Both the position numbers and the translations under genes were made by a program. Under the pieces are notes generated by a model. It ran no database searches, had not been told where the DNA came from, and worked only from the letters and a program-made list of their open reading frames with translations. Positions 22,080 to 34,585 of a stretch of DNA of 64,000 bases are shown here, piece after piece. The stretch is taken from NCBI GenBank assembly GCA_033065855.1, contig JAVXUO010001305.1, forward strand, positions 434,001 to 498,000, read 5' to 3'. The DNA is from Escallonia rubra. Its lineage: Eukaryota; Streptophyta; Magnoliopsida; Escalloniales; Escalloniaceae. Position 1 is the stretch's first letter. Each line of letters begins with the position of its first letter.

Positions 22080-25000
22080 TTGCATGGTTGTTAGCATGAG
22101 AAAGGAACCAACAAAACTACTGCAAATCCGGTTATGGGCTTTTAGAGTTAATTTTGATGGTGCACGTACCACACACGTGCAATTAGGAAGTGTTTATAAA
22201 TAAGGTTTTTCTTTCATTGCCAAAGATCATCACAAGAGAAACAGAGGATCGTAGTTACGTCCTTCTTTCAGAGATAATATTAAGTGGGTTGTACAAGGGG
22301 TATCCAGTTAGATAAGGGTAGATGATTTTTGGAATTAAACTCTAGTATGGAGAAATTTGCATGTCCCGTAGAGGTAAGCATGTTATGGCCAAACCACGTG
22401 AAATCTTATTTCGCAATATTTCTTACTTTTTGTTACTATTTTTCTATTATAAACCAATGTTTTCGTTGCATTGCGTAAGTGGTGCCAACATCAATACTTT
22501 TGCCATTTGATCGTCCTTAGCGATAAAAAGGTCTAACATTCGTCTCTAGACATGCATGACAAATCTCGACTTTCTGTAGCTGAAATTTATCGCTATAACT
22601 GTAAAGGGTCCAAAGATGGTTGTTTACTAAGCCTAACTTTAACAACAAAGGATCGAGTTGTTACAATAAACTCCTTGAGTTAATTAAGTAGTAAATTACA
22701 GTCAAAGTCTGTGTTTTGACAAATTGGACACTTGTACTCAAAATGTAGAAATATTGTATCAGATTCCCATAATGTTAGGGTTCCGCGACACTAACTAACG
22801 ATCTTAGTTGACGTGTCCATTTTGTATTTTGAAAATTTTAACACTACCTTTAATACGTATTTTGACACTAACTACGTATACGGACTCATGTGTATCCCTC
22901 TTCCCTTTTCCTCTCTCACCATCGCAACACCACCACAACTGACACCATCTCCAACAATCTATGTGTGCTCACACACAAATGTGCACACGCACATATGTAC
23001 ACAAGTACACACAGACTCACAAACAGACACATAGCCGCTATCGCCGTTAACATTAAAATTAATTAGGGATTCGTTTTGTTGTGTTTTTTACTCTTTATAT
23101 CGTCAAATATTTACTCTTTGAGAAATATATTATGGAAACGTTTACTATAGACTCGATTATTGATGACTTTCATGACTATAAAGAACGCCGAATTTTGCTT
23201 TGACCATCGATATATAGAGTTACTTTCTTATATTTTCTTATTTTGTGAGACCTTGATGAACTACTTCTAATTTTAATATTTTTTTATTTTTCATATTTTA
23301 TGTGAACTTGAACTTTCTTAATTCTTTTATGTTAGTCATCAATTTTTTTATGTCCCCCCCCCCCCCCCCGATTAAACTTTCTGGATCTGCCCTTGCCACG
23401 AGACCTCTATCTGCCACAAGTCCTTCCCCACAAGATAAGCCTTAGATAGTCACAAACGGCACCACTACGAAGGCATCACCACCAGTAGTAGCGTCGTCAC
23501 GTCATCGGAGGGCATGGGGTCCACTAACACCGCTGAGGTATTGACCTAAGCGTGTCGGCTTAGCTATAATTCTGGCTCGGCTTGGGCGACAACAAAGTGG
23601 CTCAGGGATTTTTGGTCGGATCTTTGGTGGATTTGGTTAGTGATGCTAGGGTGGTGCGGTGATTGTGATTGGTCGTGTTGCGATGGTGCTGTGATTGTGA
23701 TTGGCGTGGTGTTATGGTGGTGGTTGGTTGTTGGAGTTCATCTGAGTATAAGTAAGGTGGTGATGATATGAGTACAAGGAAGTAAGGAGAGAAAAAAGGC
23801 CGGAGGGCAACTATGACTTTTTATAAAATTGTGATGCCATCACCATTTTTCGTTTAATCAACGAACACAAGTGATATTATAATCATCGCCCATAATATAC
23901 CTTAAACTTAAGGAGTTTGTTGACATTATCATTCATCCTCGGGTTTCCATGTGACGTGGTTATAGGACTGAACATGTGACCAAACAGCATCCAACAGTTG
24001 AGCCATTCATGCCTTCAATATTTTAGACAGCGTTGTGGGGGTAGCTGTTGCCTTTACTGCAGCTGCATGTGCAAAATATAATAAATGTAGGCATCAAACG
24101 TATCGAAGTTTGACTTTGAGGCCATCAATCTGCACGCGTTCAACATCTAAATGTTAATAAATGGTCATTTAAAGTTACAAGTAAAGCGACAATAACAACA
24201 AAACCCCCTTATCTTAATCGGCTGATGGTATATTTCTTTGAAAGGCTTTCCAGGACGGCAGAGCAACCATCATCATATTCCGTTCTAGAAAACCAAAGTC
24301 ACTATTCTAATTAAAATTATGCTGATTCCTGCCTGTAAACTCTCTCTTACTTGAACACAAGGCCGAGGTATGTATATCTCGTCGCTAAATACCTCACTCT
24401 AAAAGTATTTAATGAACGTCATTTCTATACAGTAGGGGCCAAAGGCGCATGCCATACATCTGCAATTCTTGTATTCCAGTTAATGAAGCATATGATGAAG
24501 ACCTGGAGCGAGCATCAAAGCCAACAATGAACTTCCTCTTTGTTGGCACAGTGAATCTGCGGGCACGGCCAAAAAGTAAGCAGGTCGGGGTCTCGTATGG
24601 CCAAACTTTGCAAGGCAAATTAAAGCCAAACTTTGTGTATGTGTTTTGCATAATAGAAAATTGCAGCGAGTCTTCAAATGTGGCTTAGTCACTTGTTTTT
24701 ATGTTTGCAATAAGTTTTGCTTTTTGCTTTAGTAGGTTAATGCCTTGTTTGCAAAGTTCATTCCCTCTTCTTTTCAGAATATCTTTTAAACGAATAAATA
24801 CAGAGGACAGGTAGAGCGTAAGCGTTGTATATTACATTATTTCATCAAAGATTCAAAGAGAGCCCTTGTCTATATAAGCCAAGGTATGTTGTACTACTAA
24901 TCTAATCAAATACAATTAAATCATTGACAACAAATCACAGACTAATTCCATAGTCACATTATAGACAATAATGTAGTGTCCAGAATATTTTGTTGAATAT

Positions 25001-25346
25001 AGATTAATATAAACAAAGGTCGCTAGACTTTTGCTTCCACCATGTCATGTCATAACAGAATCTATCACTGTGGAATTAAAAGTTCTTTTGTCCTAAATGG
25101 TGGCACGTATTTTGGCTACAACTTCATGGTGTACCTCAAAATGGTGATTATCAATTGTTGTCAAATATTATTAGTGACATTTTATTTTTAGAATATAAGT
25201 CACAATATAACTTAGCGACAATTTTTAGCGACGATTCCTAACTATGTAGAAGTCACTACATATTTAGCTACCATCATTTGACGCTATACCAGAGAATTGT
25301 AAGCTCTTTATACAACCCGGCTTGCGGCCAAAGCTTCTCGGTAAAG
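22080..25346. other. intergenic region between the two P450 genes
   Basis: No intact gene seen. 22120-22180 on the plus strand has a short RNase H-like start (VNFDGA) without continuation. 23351-23370 is a C-run. 23966-23986 repeats a 21-base piece of the P450 first exon. The interval 25130-25270 contains the recurrent GTCGCTAAA / TTTAGCGAC motif seen in several MITE-like stretches of this window (also ~27280-27390, 29630-29690, 55290-55350, 55600-55900). Confidence 0.4.
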
Positions 25347-27164
25347 TCACACCATCACAGCTCTTTTTGGTATTGCCATCAGTGGTTCGAGTTTTCTCAC
25401 GGTTACCCCCCTCTTATCTCTCATGTCCATTGTTTCACAAGTAACATCCCCGCCGAGCTCCCAGTCGAATGCATGAAGCAATGAGCCCAGAATAGAATGC
25501 AGCATACGGTGAGCTAAAGGAATACCTGCACACATTCTTCGGCCTGCGCCAAATGGTATAAGCTCAAAGTTTTGCCCCTTGTAATCAATTTTCGAGCCTA
25601 AGAACCTCTCGGGCTTGAAAGCCGAAGCGTCTTCCCAACACTCTGGATCTCTTCCAATTGCCCAGGCATTTACGAATACTTGGGTGTTTTTGGGAATGTG
25701 GTACCCCATAAAATTAGCATCCTGAATCGCCTTTCGTGGAACTAGGAATGGAATTGGAGGATGCAAACGCAGTGTTTCCTTCACAACAGCTTGCAAGTAG
25801 GGCAGACTATCAATGTCGCTCTCTTGAAAGTTCCTGTTTGGTCCTATGACCTTGGCAAGTTCAGCTTTTGTCACGGCCATTGATTCGGGGTTGCGTAGCA
25901 GCTCGGTCATCGCCCATTCGATGGTAGTACTCGTCGTTTCTCCACCGGCTTGAAATAGTTCCTGCGCAATAAATGGTACACTTGATGATGCTATAAGCTA
26001 TAGTACACTTGATGATGCTATAGCTAAAGCAAGGGGGCCTGAGGTGGTGGTGACTGGAAACACGTTACACTTATTTTGAACAGTCTATTAGTACTGGTTG
26101 GTCATCTACCATAATACGGAGTAGAATTCAGGATATGAATTATGGCTCTAGCTAGCCTTCAACAATTATTGGACAAACAATACAAGTAGCAAAGATGGCC
26201 AAGAACAGATCTGCTAACCACGTTGAACTAATTTCAGTTAAAAGTAGAAGATTACCAGTATGAATATAGCGATATCCTTTTCTGATATTTTGGCCGGTTC
26301 ATCCTTTCCGCTGCCCTCAAAATCAAGCAACACATCCAGGAAGTCCTTCCGCTTTTCTCCACCACCCAGCCGCTCTTCCAAACGTTCCTTTACAAGATCA
26401 AAGCCAATGCGCAACAATTCTCCCATGTCGCGGTCCATCTTCTTCCTTAAACCTTGGAGATCAAGCCACCTAAGACATGGAAATAAGTCCGAAACATTCG
26501 GACTGGCGCTCCACTCCTTCAGTGCTATCAGGGCATTGTAGAATTCCGAGCCTTCTTTGGAGTCTGGATCCACCATGTCACGCGATACCATGGAGTTTCC
26601 TAGCATGTTGAACAACGTGAAAAACACAATCCGGGTTACATGAATCTCACCTTTCCCCTTTGCTGCGTGCGATTCCTTCTCGATCCTTGACAACATGTCC
26701 TTCACGCACTTTTCCCTGATGGAAACTGTTTCATTTAGCCTCCTGTTTACGAGCATTTCAAGGGTACATATCCGCCTCAACACCCGCCAATGCGTGCCAT
26801 ACTGAGATAGCGCTAAGGAGCCCTTGTGATAGTCGTGGGACCGCATGGTCTCGCGAATTGTGCGTCCGGCGAAGGAAACGTCGTGGTGTTTAAATAGCTC
26901 GGTTGCCGCCGCAGCTGTTAGAACCACCATGGTTTCGTGGGAACCCAGCTTCAGCCACACCACAGGGCCATATTGTTCTTTCAGCCCTGCGAGGGTTCTA
27001 TGTGGCATTTCCCCAAGACTGAACATGTGACCGACCACCGGCCATCCGGGTGGTCCTGGCGGTAGCCGGTTGGAACCGGATCTCCACCTGCGGCAGATGT
27101 GGAGGACGTAGAGTGGTAGCAAAACTATGAGTAACCAAACAAGAATGCTCAAACTCCACTCCAT
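25347..27164 (-). CDS. cytochrome P450, CYP76A-like (copy 2)
   Basis: Exons 27164-26256 (303 codons) and 25961-25347, with a 294-bp phase-0 intron at the same position as copy 1, encode 507 residues. It has an N-terminal anchor (MEWSLSILVWLLIVLLPLYV), the LPPGPPGWP hinge, I-helix AGGETT (308-313), ExxR 365-368, PERF 420-423 and the heme loop PFGAGRRMCAG with Cys447. No break is seen, so it is probably functional. It is clearly a paralogue of copy 1 with the same orientation and intron, hence a tandem duplication, now diverged at many positions. The substrate is unknown; CYP76A members are known in terpenoid (including iridoid) oxidation. The ATG at 27164 was chosen because a longer in-frame start at 27233 lies upstream of the TATA box. 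Confidence 0.9.
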
Positions 27165-27218
27165 CACTTTCCGATCAGCAAGCTTTCTTGTCTTTGTTCT
27201 CTCCGCTGCAAGGTGTGC

Positions 27219-27227
27219 GTTATATAG
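27219..27227 (-). promoter_or_regulatory. TATA box of P450 copy 2
   Basis: CTCTATATAAC on the minus strand, ~55 bp upstream of the chosen ATG. It supports the shorter start. Confidence 0.6.
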
Positions 27228-27233
27228 AGGCAT

Positions 27234-29283
27234 TACAAGAGTAAAGAAATAAAGAAAGATTTTGACAGCAACCCAAATTGTCGCTAAAGATGTCTTAAAT
27301 TAATTTAGTGATGTTTAAAAGTCTTACTGAAATTTGAGATTAAAGATGTCTTCAAGATGTCACAAGCGATATTTAGCGGCAATAATGATCACAATATACA
27401 TATATAGAATTCTAGGATGCACTTGGGAAAACTTCATATTGTATTTACTAGTAACCTTATCATCATCCTAGATAATTCTAGGATGCACTTAGCATTATAT
27501 ATATAATCCTAGGATGCACTTACGGAAACTTCATAGTCTAATGAGAAAAATCACGGGGACATATATTTCCACACCCTATATATATTTTCACAATATCATG
27601 TAGTTGGTAAAAGTACGTCAAACGCAATACATAAACCTTTAGCGACAATTAATGATATGAAAAAGCATAAGAGATTGAGAAAATAGATACTTCCGAAATC
27701 ATCTCCGGCAACATTGGAGTATCTGCTCAGGGAGTTGTTGGCTGGACATCATAGAAAATTTGTGCATGATTAGGAAAATAATTAATTATCCCCAATGCAA
27801 TTTGGACAATACAAAATTATCCAACAAATTTTTTCCTTTGTTTATAGTACCCTAATTAGCTTGGGTATCTGATCTGAGGAAGCTTCTTTCCTCGTCTTAT
27901 TCTTTAACTCCTTCTGCAGCTTTCCCTAAAAGAACTCAAAATTATAAATGACCCCTTTTAATCTCATTTTCAAAGTATTGTTTCTTTTTTCTTTTTCTTT
28001 TTTTGTGTTGTAGTTCATTTTTTATTCAAATTTGTTGTACTCTTTTATTAGGGAAATATCAAAATGGACAATGGGTCCTTAATTGATGGAAGAAATGATA
28101 GACTTTATATGAAATTATTGGAAAAGAAGAATCTCTTAAGAAATTTTTGGTATCTTTTCAGTGGGATGCCGGCAACCGTACCACTGTCTTACTAAGAACC
28201 CTAAAGATCTTGTAATAGCAGTAATGCTAATGGCTCTGTCGCTTAGCTTAGCTCAAGACTGTAGCAAGATTCCTCGTTGCACATTGCATCTTCATGATTA
28301 TTCAAAGCCATTCTTTATATGTTCGAACCACATTCACTAATAATTTTCTCCCCTTTGTAATAGTCAATGACGAAGAGAGGATGCATGTACGTTACACCTT
28401 CCATTTGATTCCAATTGATATCATCATCATGTTGTGCTTTCTTTTCTCACATATAATCAAAACTTTTGTTATTTACAATATCTTGCAGAGGTATGGGAGA
28501 GCTTACCCCCCACCCACCCACCCCCCCCCCCCCCCCACCCACCGGGTTTCTTCAAAAATCATAATTTTCTTTCTGCCAATCAGTCTTGAATAATTATGAC
28601 AATTTTTAGTCTTTCTTTATTTGATTGTTTCTTTTGTTGTTTCTATTGATTGGTCATATGATATAGGCTTTGGATGCGAATCCTACGAGAGATCCACTAG
28701 CGATAAAAAATTGTTGAAGAAACAGCAACATCTTTTTTCTCTAAATTGGATTTCTTCCTACTTGATCGAGTTTGTGGGCGTATTCCAACATCTGAATCTT
28801 TTTTTGACTTTTTCGAACAAAGTAGATTTTGTGGGTAGAAAAAAATTAATTATGCCAATTTTTTAACCAATTCAGAAACGACTTTCAACTTATGTATGAA
28901 AACTTCAACTTTTCAGTAATGGATCTAAAATATCTTGGCACTGCTAGCATCATACAACTTGCTTGTGTGTCTCTCAATCTTGGATCCCTCAAAAATTTAT
29001 GAAGAACCAATTAAAGAGTCTTTAAACTATGTATGCATTAGGCAATGCATGTGGAATTTTCTGTACACTTCAATGCTCAAGGACGAACCTACTCGATACT
29101 ACCAATGTAACCGTTGAGACTTGAGACGCAACACACTTGCCCAAAATTATTTGCGAAGAACTGGTAGGTTTAAAGACACGAGATTCTTTCTATTTTTTGG
29201 TATTCAGAGGTTTTTATTATTGAAAGGTTACAGACGGCTACGAGGGTACATAGCATTACTAACATCCGCCTCAAGAATGCTAA
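27234..29283. other. intergenic region, no gene seen
   Basis: AT-rich. It contains a short duplicated phrase (CCTAGGATGCACTT-like at ~27410, 27480 and 27507), GTCGCTAAA-type motifs, and a C-run at ~28520-28537. No coding region is supported. Confidence 0.4.
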
Positions 29284-29607
29284 TCATTTCTGAGGGGTGA
29301 TTATGCATGATTGTAAAAGCACATGCATGTTGGAGCAACAATATTTAGCTAGATGGTCGGCGTATTGGTTTGCTTCTCGGTAGATATGGTTGTCGTTCAC
29401 CTCCTGTTGTTGTTCCATCGTGTGTCTGGGATCAGAGATAATAGGTGCAAATTCATGGAAGAGGTTATCAACGTCCATGCTTAGTGGAAGAGCAATCTTG
29501 GCATCCATTTCAAGGTAGAACTTTCTGATGAAATGACACAGGCATGCCCACAACAAAAAAAGGTCTTTATCGACTAAATATTCTGTCAGTAGGGTATAAT
29601 TTGTCAC
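29284..29607 (-). pseudogene. RNase H-like C-terminal relic (LINE-type)
   Basis: The minus-strand frame contains HIYREANQYADHLAK, the diagnostic C-terminal motif of plant RVT_3 RNase H domains. The N-terminal half with the catalytic Asp residues is not recognisable. Isolated fragment. Confidence 0.55.
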
Positions 29608-29984
29608 TGAAGACCTTTTGACAAAATTTCCATCACTAAGTATTCGTCACTAAAAATTTCATCACTAAAAGTTTTTCTGACGAATTTTGATATTCAATCG
29701 GGAATTACCTTCACTTTTACCAATAGAATTTGGAATTTCATGATAAAAAATCCAAGATGGGGAATTTTGAAATTATCTATCTATCAAATTATATAAATTT
29801 TTTATTTTGCAAAAGAGAAAAATATCGACCGAATTTTGTCACCAGTAGTCCATGAGAAAAAAACTGAATATGTTTACAGAGAGAAATCTATCTGTAGAAG
29901 TATGTCCATAAAAGTCTAAAAAAAAAATTCGCATTTTGTGTATTCCCAAAATGAAAATCATGTTTCTTGTTATTCAACTTGCAC

Positions 29985-29988
<4 letters not shown>
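29608..29988. other. short intergenic stretch with TCACTAAAA repeats
   Basis: Contains CGTCACTAAAAATTTCATCA and similar short repeats (29640-29690), reminiscent of subterminal repeats of small DNA transposons. Boundaries were not found. Confidence 0.3.

Positions 29989-30022
<34 letters not shown>
29989..30022. repeat. (TA)n at left edge of the 30-31.5 kb element
   Basis: About 17 TA units end exactly at the terminus GGAGCCGATCC. Confidence 0.9.
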
Positions 30023-30024
<2 letters not shown>

Positions 30025-31466
30025 AGCCGATCCTTGTCGACCGGTAGATAACATCCACCGAACCGCAACAAATTGTTGCGGTTGCCAATCATGATTTTTT
30101 GTGAAAGCCCCCCCCCTAACCGCAACAAGGTGTGCCGGGTCCCTCTTTGTTGTTCTCTTCTTCATGGGCCCCCCGCCCCCGAACCGCAACAAGGAGTTGC
30201 GGTGCCTTTTTTTTCTTTTCTTTTTCTTCCCCCTTCCCTTTTTTTCTTTTCTTTTTCTTCCCCCTTCCCTTTTTTCTTTTCTTTTTCGTGCCCCCCCCCC
30301 CCCCCCCCCCCAACCTACTCACACAAACACACACATATGCACGTAACTCACTTCACCTTCTCTTATTTCTTCCAAACCCACACACACATGCAGACCACAC
30401 ACAGCACTCATATTGCTGGCAATTAAACACACACCCAAGCACACATTGCCATTACGGCCGTGAAGGTGGGGGCATATGTGAGTTTACATTGGTGGAGTGG
30501 ATGGATAGCATATGGGTGAGGAAGTGTGTGAAAAAAGTGTGTTAGTTGGTGGGATCACAGTGTGTTTGTATTTGTGAATGGAATGAAAGTTTATGTGAGT
30601 AGTGGAAGAGGAAAAAGGCTGTACGTGTGTGTATGTGTTGGGCAAGAATGGGAAGGCAGTAGCTTTAATGGGTTTTGTGTGTGGGTGCCTTTTTTTTTTT
30701 TTTGTGTGATGTGAGGATGTGTTTGTGTATTAGAGTGAGTGTAAGGAGAGAAAAAAGGGAAAGGGCTGCCATGATTGACCTGTGAGAGTGCTGAGTGACT
30801 GTTACAGAGAGTTGAGGTGGAAGAAAAAGAAGATGATGAACAGTGATGGGTTTATGCAGTGAAGTGGTACACTGTGCTTGCACAGTTGTACCACGTGCTG
30901 TTGGATATCGTGCACTTGTTGAAAATTTTCGAAACTTTACAGGAAGTTTCATAGGAAAATATTAGAATTACTGTTAAAATTTCGCATTTTTCTGATATTG
31001 TTTGGTATTTTTAATATTTTCTGTTATTTCAGTTCTTTTAAAATTTGTGAAGAGCCTTTAAAAATCATATTAAATTATGGAAAAATTTCAGTAATGTTTT
31101 TGTATCACAAAGACAACTCAGTTTCAGTTTTGTAAATTTTAGAGTTGATTTGCTATTATTATCCATATCGCATTTGATTTAGCTAAACAGACGATTTTAA
31201 ATTCATTTCGACACTTTTTAACTTTTGATTTTAATTTATGTATTATCCTTGTATATTGTAAAGCTATGGTAAAATTTATGGGACTTTATTTTCAGTTAGA
31301 AATAATTATGGCTATTTATAGGTTTTTATTGGGGGGTGGGGGATGGGGGGAGGGGAAGGGACACTGGGGCGGGGGCCATTGGCTTTTGAAGGAAATCATA
31401 CCAACCGCAACAAAAGTGTTGCGGTTGGGTGGGTATTTCACCACCAGTAGACAGGGATCGACTCCC
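30023..31466. mobile_element. non-autonomous MULE-like element with CCGCAACAA palindromes
   Basis: A 1444-bp element. Left end: GGAGCCGATCCTTGTCGACC, then CCGAACCGCAACAA and TTGTTGCGGTT. Right end, read inward: GGAGTCGATCCCTGTCTACT, then the same ACCGCAACA / TTGTTGCGGT palindrome. Both ends then continue with poly-C and GAAAGCC-type blocks, so the inverted repeats exceed 100 bp. TA repeats flank both sides. The interior (30200-30300 pyrimidine repeats of ~31 bp, 30330-30960 GT/GA-rich) has no protein domain. It shares its terminal pattern with MULE-2 next door but carries a different palindrome family. Confidence 0.75.
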
Positions 31467-31479
31467 TATATATATATAT
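31467..31479. repeat. TA tract between two adjacent MULE-type elements
   Basis: Thirteen bases of TA repeat separate the right end of the 30023-31466 element from the left end of MULE-2. Confidence 0.85.
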
Positions 31480-33093
31480 GGGGATCGATCCCAATCGACC
31501 GGTGGGGAAAAAAAAATTTCCCACCGAATCGCTAGTATTACTAGCGATTGCAAAAAAAAAGAAACCAGCTGATTGGGCCATTTCTGGCCAAAAAGGAGCC
31601 GCGATTGGCCTTGGGCCAATCGCATGACTCTCGCGCGATTGGCCCAAAGCTAATCGCCAGACTGTCCAGCGATTGGCCTTGGGCCAATCGCATGACTCTC
31701 ACGCGATTGGCCCAAAGCCAATCGCCTGAGAGTCTGGCGATTAGCTTTGGGCCAATCGCGCGAGAGTCATGCGATTGGCCCAACGCCAATCGCTGGAGTC
31801 TTTAACCCGGCAGTAACCCCCTCCCCCCCCCCCTCGTGGCCCCCACCTCTCTCCCCCCCCCCCCCCCACGTGTCCTTCTCCCTCCCTTGGCCCCCACCCC
31901 CCTTCGGCAGATTCCCCCCCCCCCCCGGCCCCCACCCCCTCTCACCCGAATTTCCACCCCCGGCAGTAACCCCCCCCCCCCCCCCCGTGGCCCCCACCCC
32001 TCTTCCCCCTCCCCTCCGCGTGTCATTCTCCCTCCCTAGGCCCCTACCCCCCTTTTGCAGATTCCCCCTCTTTCCCCCTCCCAAAACCTCCTCCCATGGC
32101 TTGGCCCCCACCCCTCTTCGACACATGGCAGAACATTAGTTGCCCCCCCCCCCCCCCCACAGCTCACTTTTCTGTCTATAAAAACCCTCTTCCCCCGAAT
32201 TATTTCTTACACTCTCATCATTCTCCCTATCTCACCTACATAATCTCCACACCAATACGAGCGAAAAAATGTTTACGCTAGAAGATCGGTGGATAACCGC
32301 TAGAAGAAGATCGGTGGATTTCTTCGTCATTTTTTTCAAGTCAAAACAAGTAAGTATTTTGAATTTTCTTATAATTCAATGTTAATTTAAATTGTTCTTC
32401 CGCTTAAATTGTTCTTACCATAGTCTAAAATTCGTGTTTAGGGCGTCAAAATTACGTTTTTACAAATCGGGGTATTACATTCGAAAGATTCGAAAATAGC
32501 GATTTTTTAGGGCGTCAAAATTATGATTTTTCACGAATTTATAAAAAATAGCTAGAGCTAGATTTTGCCAAAGTACAAAAAAGAGATCCTAGTTATTTTT
32601 AAAAGATCTGTATCAGGTAAAAAGTTCAGATTTTTCCAAAGATTGGAAAGGGGTTAACTGATACGCGCAACCTTGTAACTTCGCAGTGTAATTTAAAATA
32701 TCAAGCTAGCGCGATTTCACGCGAAAATTTTTTGAGAACCCTAGGATGTTGGAAAGTTCCATTCCCCAGGAATTCGGGCCATTCCGAAGCCGGTAGCAAT
32801 TTTTTGCCGAACGTGCTTTTAATCGCTCGATCCGGACACCGGTTCGGGATTTTTTGACGAAAAATCCCTAAAATGCTTTTTAGATCAAGGATGAACTCAG
32901 AAACCTTAGAATAGCGTCTTAAAGCACTTTTGAGATTTTTCCCGATGCCAGGGGCCATTTTGGTAATTCGCCGCCCGAGAGGGGTATTTTCGTAATTTTA
33001 CACTGTCAACTTTTTTGAACGTATTTTCAGTCCGTAAATGTAAGCAAACCACCTGAAAGGCTGATTTGAAGCCGATTCGCGGGGCGTTGGGGT
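31480..33093. repeat. MULE-2 left terminal inverted repeat (~1.6 kb)
   Basis: Starts with the palindromic GGGATCGATCCC, followed by hairpin GGTGGGGAAAAA / TTTCCCACC (31500-31525) and hairpin AATCGCTAGTA / TTACTAGCGATT (31527-31549). Then come several GCGATTGGCC / GGCCAATCGC palindromes separated by ATGACTCTCGCGC (31600-31795), a C-rich block (31808-32155), a TATA box, a leader exon and intron sequence. It matches the reverse complement of 40055-41615. Confidence 0.85.
32177..32349 (+). promoter_or_regulatory. promoter and leader exon in MULE-2 left TIR
   Basis: A TATA box TATAAAAA at 32177-32184, a leader of ~145 bp with a repeated AGAAGATCGGTGGAT phrase, and splice donor CAAAACAA|GTAAGTATT (GT at 32350). 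The same structure occurs inverted in the right repeat. An ATG at 32269 opens a 27-codon frame running to the donor. It is absent from the right copy and would be out of frame with the MDFNPGP start after splicing to 34766. Confidence 0.7.
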
Positions 33094-34585
33094 CGCTAAA
33101 GGTGAAAACTTCATTAGACAGTTTTTCACGAATTTATAAAAAATAGCTAGAGCTCGATTTTGTGAAAGTACAAAAAAGAGACCCTGGTTATTTCTAAAAG
33201 ATACGTATCAGGTAAAAATTTCAGATTTTTCCAAAGACTGGAAAGGGGTTAACTAATACGCGCAACCTTGTAACTTCGCAGTGTAATTTAAAATATCAAG
33301 CTAGCGCGATTTCGCGCGAAACTTTTTTGAGAACCCTAGGATGTTGGGAAGTTCCATTCCCCAGGAATTCGGGCCATTCCAAAGCCGGTAGCAATTTTTT
33401 GCCGAATGGGTTTTTAAGCGCTCGATCCTGACACCGGTTCGGGATTTTTTTACGAAAAATCCCTAATGTGCTTTCTAGATCAAGGATGAACTCAGCAACC
33501 TTCGAATAGCATCTTAAAGCACTTTTGAGATTTTTCCTGATGCCAAGGGCATTTTGGTAATTCGCCGCCCGAGAGGGGTATTTTCGTAATTTTACGCTGT
33601 CAACTTTTTCGAACGTCTTTTCAGTCCGTAAATGTAAGCAAACCCTAGCGAAGATGGGAAGTTCCATTCCCCAGGAATTCGGGCCATTCCGAAGCCAGTA
33701 GCAATTTTTTGCCGAATGGGCTTTTAAGCGCTCGATCCGAACACCGGTTCGGCATTTTTTGACGAAAAATCCCTAAAGTGCTTTCTAGATCAAGGATGAA
33801 CTCAGAAACCTTAGAATAGCATCTTAAAGCACTTTTGAGATTTTTCCCGATGGCAGGGGCATTTTGGTAATTCGCCGCCCGAGAGGGGTATTTTGGTAAT
33901 TTTACGCTGTCAACTTTTTCGAACGTCTTTCCAGTCCGTAAATGTAAGCAAACCCTAGCGAGGATGGGAAGTTCCATTCCCCACGAATTCGGGCCATTCC
34001 GAAGCCGGTAGCAATTTTTTTTTTTTTTTTCTTTTAAGCGCTCGATCCGGACACCGGTTCGGGATTTTTTTACGAAAAATCCCTAAAGTGCTTTCTAGAT
34101 CAAGGATGAACTCAGCAACCTTAGAATAGCATCTTAAAGCACTTTTGAGATTTTTTTCCGATGCCAGGGGCATTTGGTAATTCGCCGCCCGAGAGGGGTA
34201 TTTTGGTAATTTTACGCTGTCAACTTTTTCGAACGTCTTTCCAGTCCGTAAATGTAAGCAAACCCTTGCGAGGATGGGAAGTTCCATTCCCCACGAATTC
34301 AGGCCATTCCGAAGCCGGTAGCAATTTTTTGCCGAACGGGCTTTTAAGCGCTCGATCCGGACACCGGTTCGGGATTTTTTTACGAAAAATCCCTAAAGTG
34401 CTTTCTAGATCAAGGATGAACTCAGCAACCTTAGAATAGCATCTTAAAGCACTTTTGAGATTTTTCCCGATGCCATGGGCATTTCGGTAATTCGCCGCCC
34501 GAGAGGGGTATTTTGGTAATTTCACGCTGTCAACTTTTTCGAACGTCTTTTCAGTCCGTAAATGTAAGCAAACCCTAGCGAAGGC
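32528..34585. repeat. tandem duplication array inside the left MULE-2 intron
   Basis: A ~595-bp unit (32528-33121) is partly repeated at 33122-33655. It is followed by three ~310-bp units beginning near 33655, 33965 and 34275. Each contains the block from GGAAGTTCCATTCCCCA to AATGTAAGCAAACC. The right TIR has one good copy (about 40090-40400) and older diverged copies (39640-40060). The array lies between the leader-exon donor and the acceptor at 34764. A poly-T run (34015-34031) replaces part of one unit. Confidence 0.85.

Noticed and set aside
24409-24692. Short frames between the P450 genes
   Set aside because: Overlapping on both strands, no recognisable motif and no splice or promoter support.
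27165-27233. Longer P450 copy 2 start at 27233 (and 20526 for copy 1)
   Set aside because: The upstream codons precede or overlap the TATA box and add a non-hydrophobic extension before the membrane anchor.
30073-30545. Low-complexity Phe/Pro/Ser-rich proteins near 30.1-30.5 kb
   Set aside because: Explained by pyrimidine repeats and C-runs in a non-autonomous element.
31747-32139. Proline- or glycine-rich proteins in the C/G-rich TIR blocks (also 41007-41351)
   Set aside because: The open frames exist in several frames on both strands because of C or G runs. No conserved start, and the blocks are non-coding parts of the repeat upstream of the TATA box.
32701-34525. Repeated ~110-residue minus-strand frames, and their mirror at 40096-40446
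   Set aside because: They recur only because the 310-bp DNA unit is tandemly repeated, and they lie in the leader intron on the opposite strand. No domain recognised.
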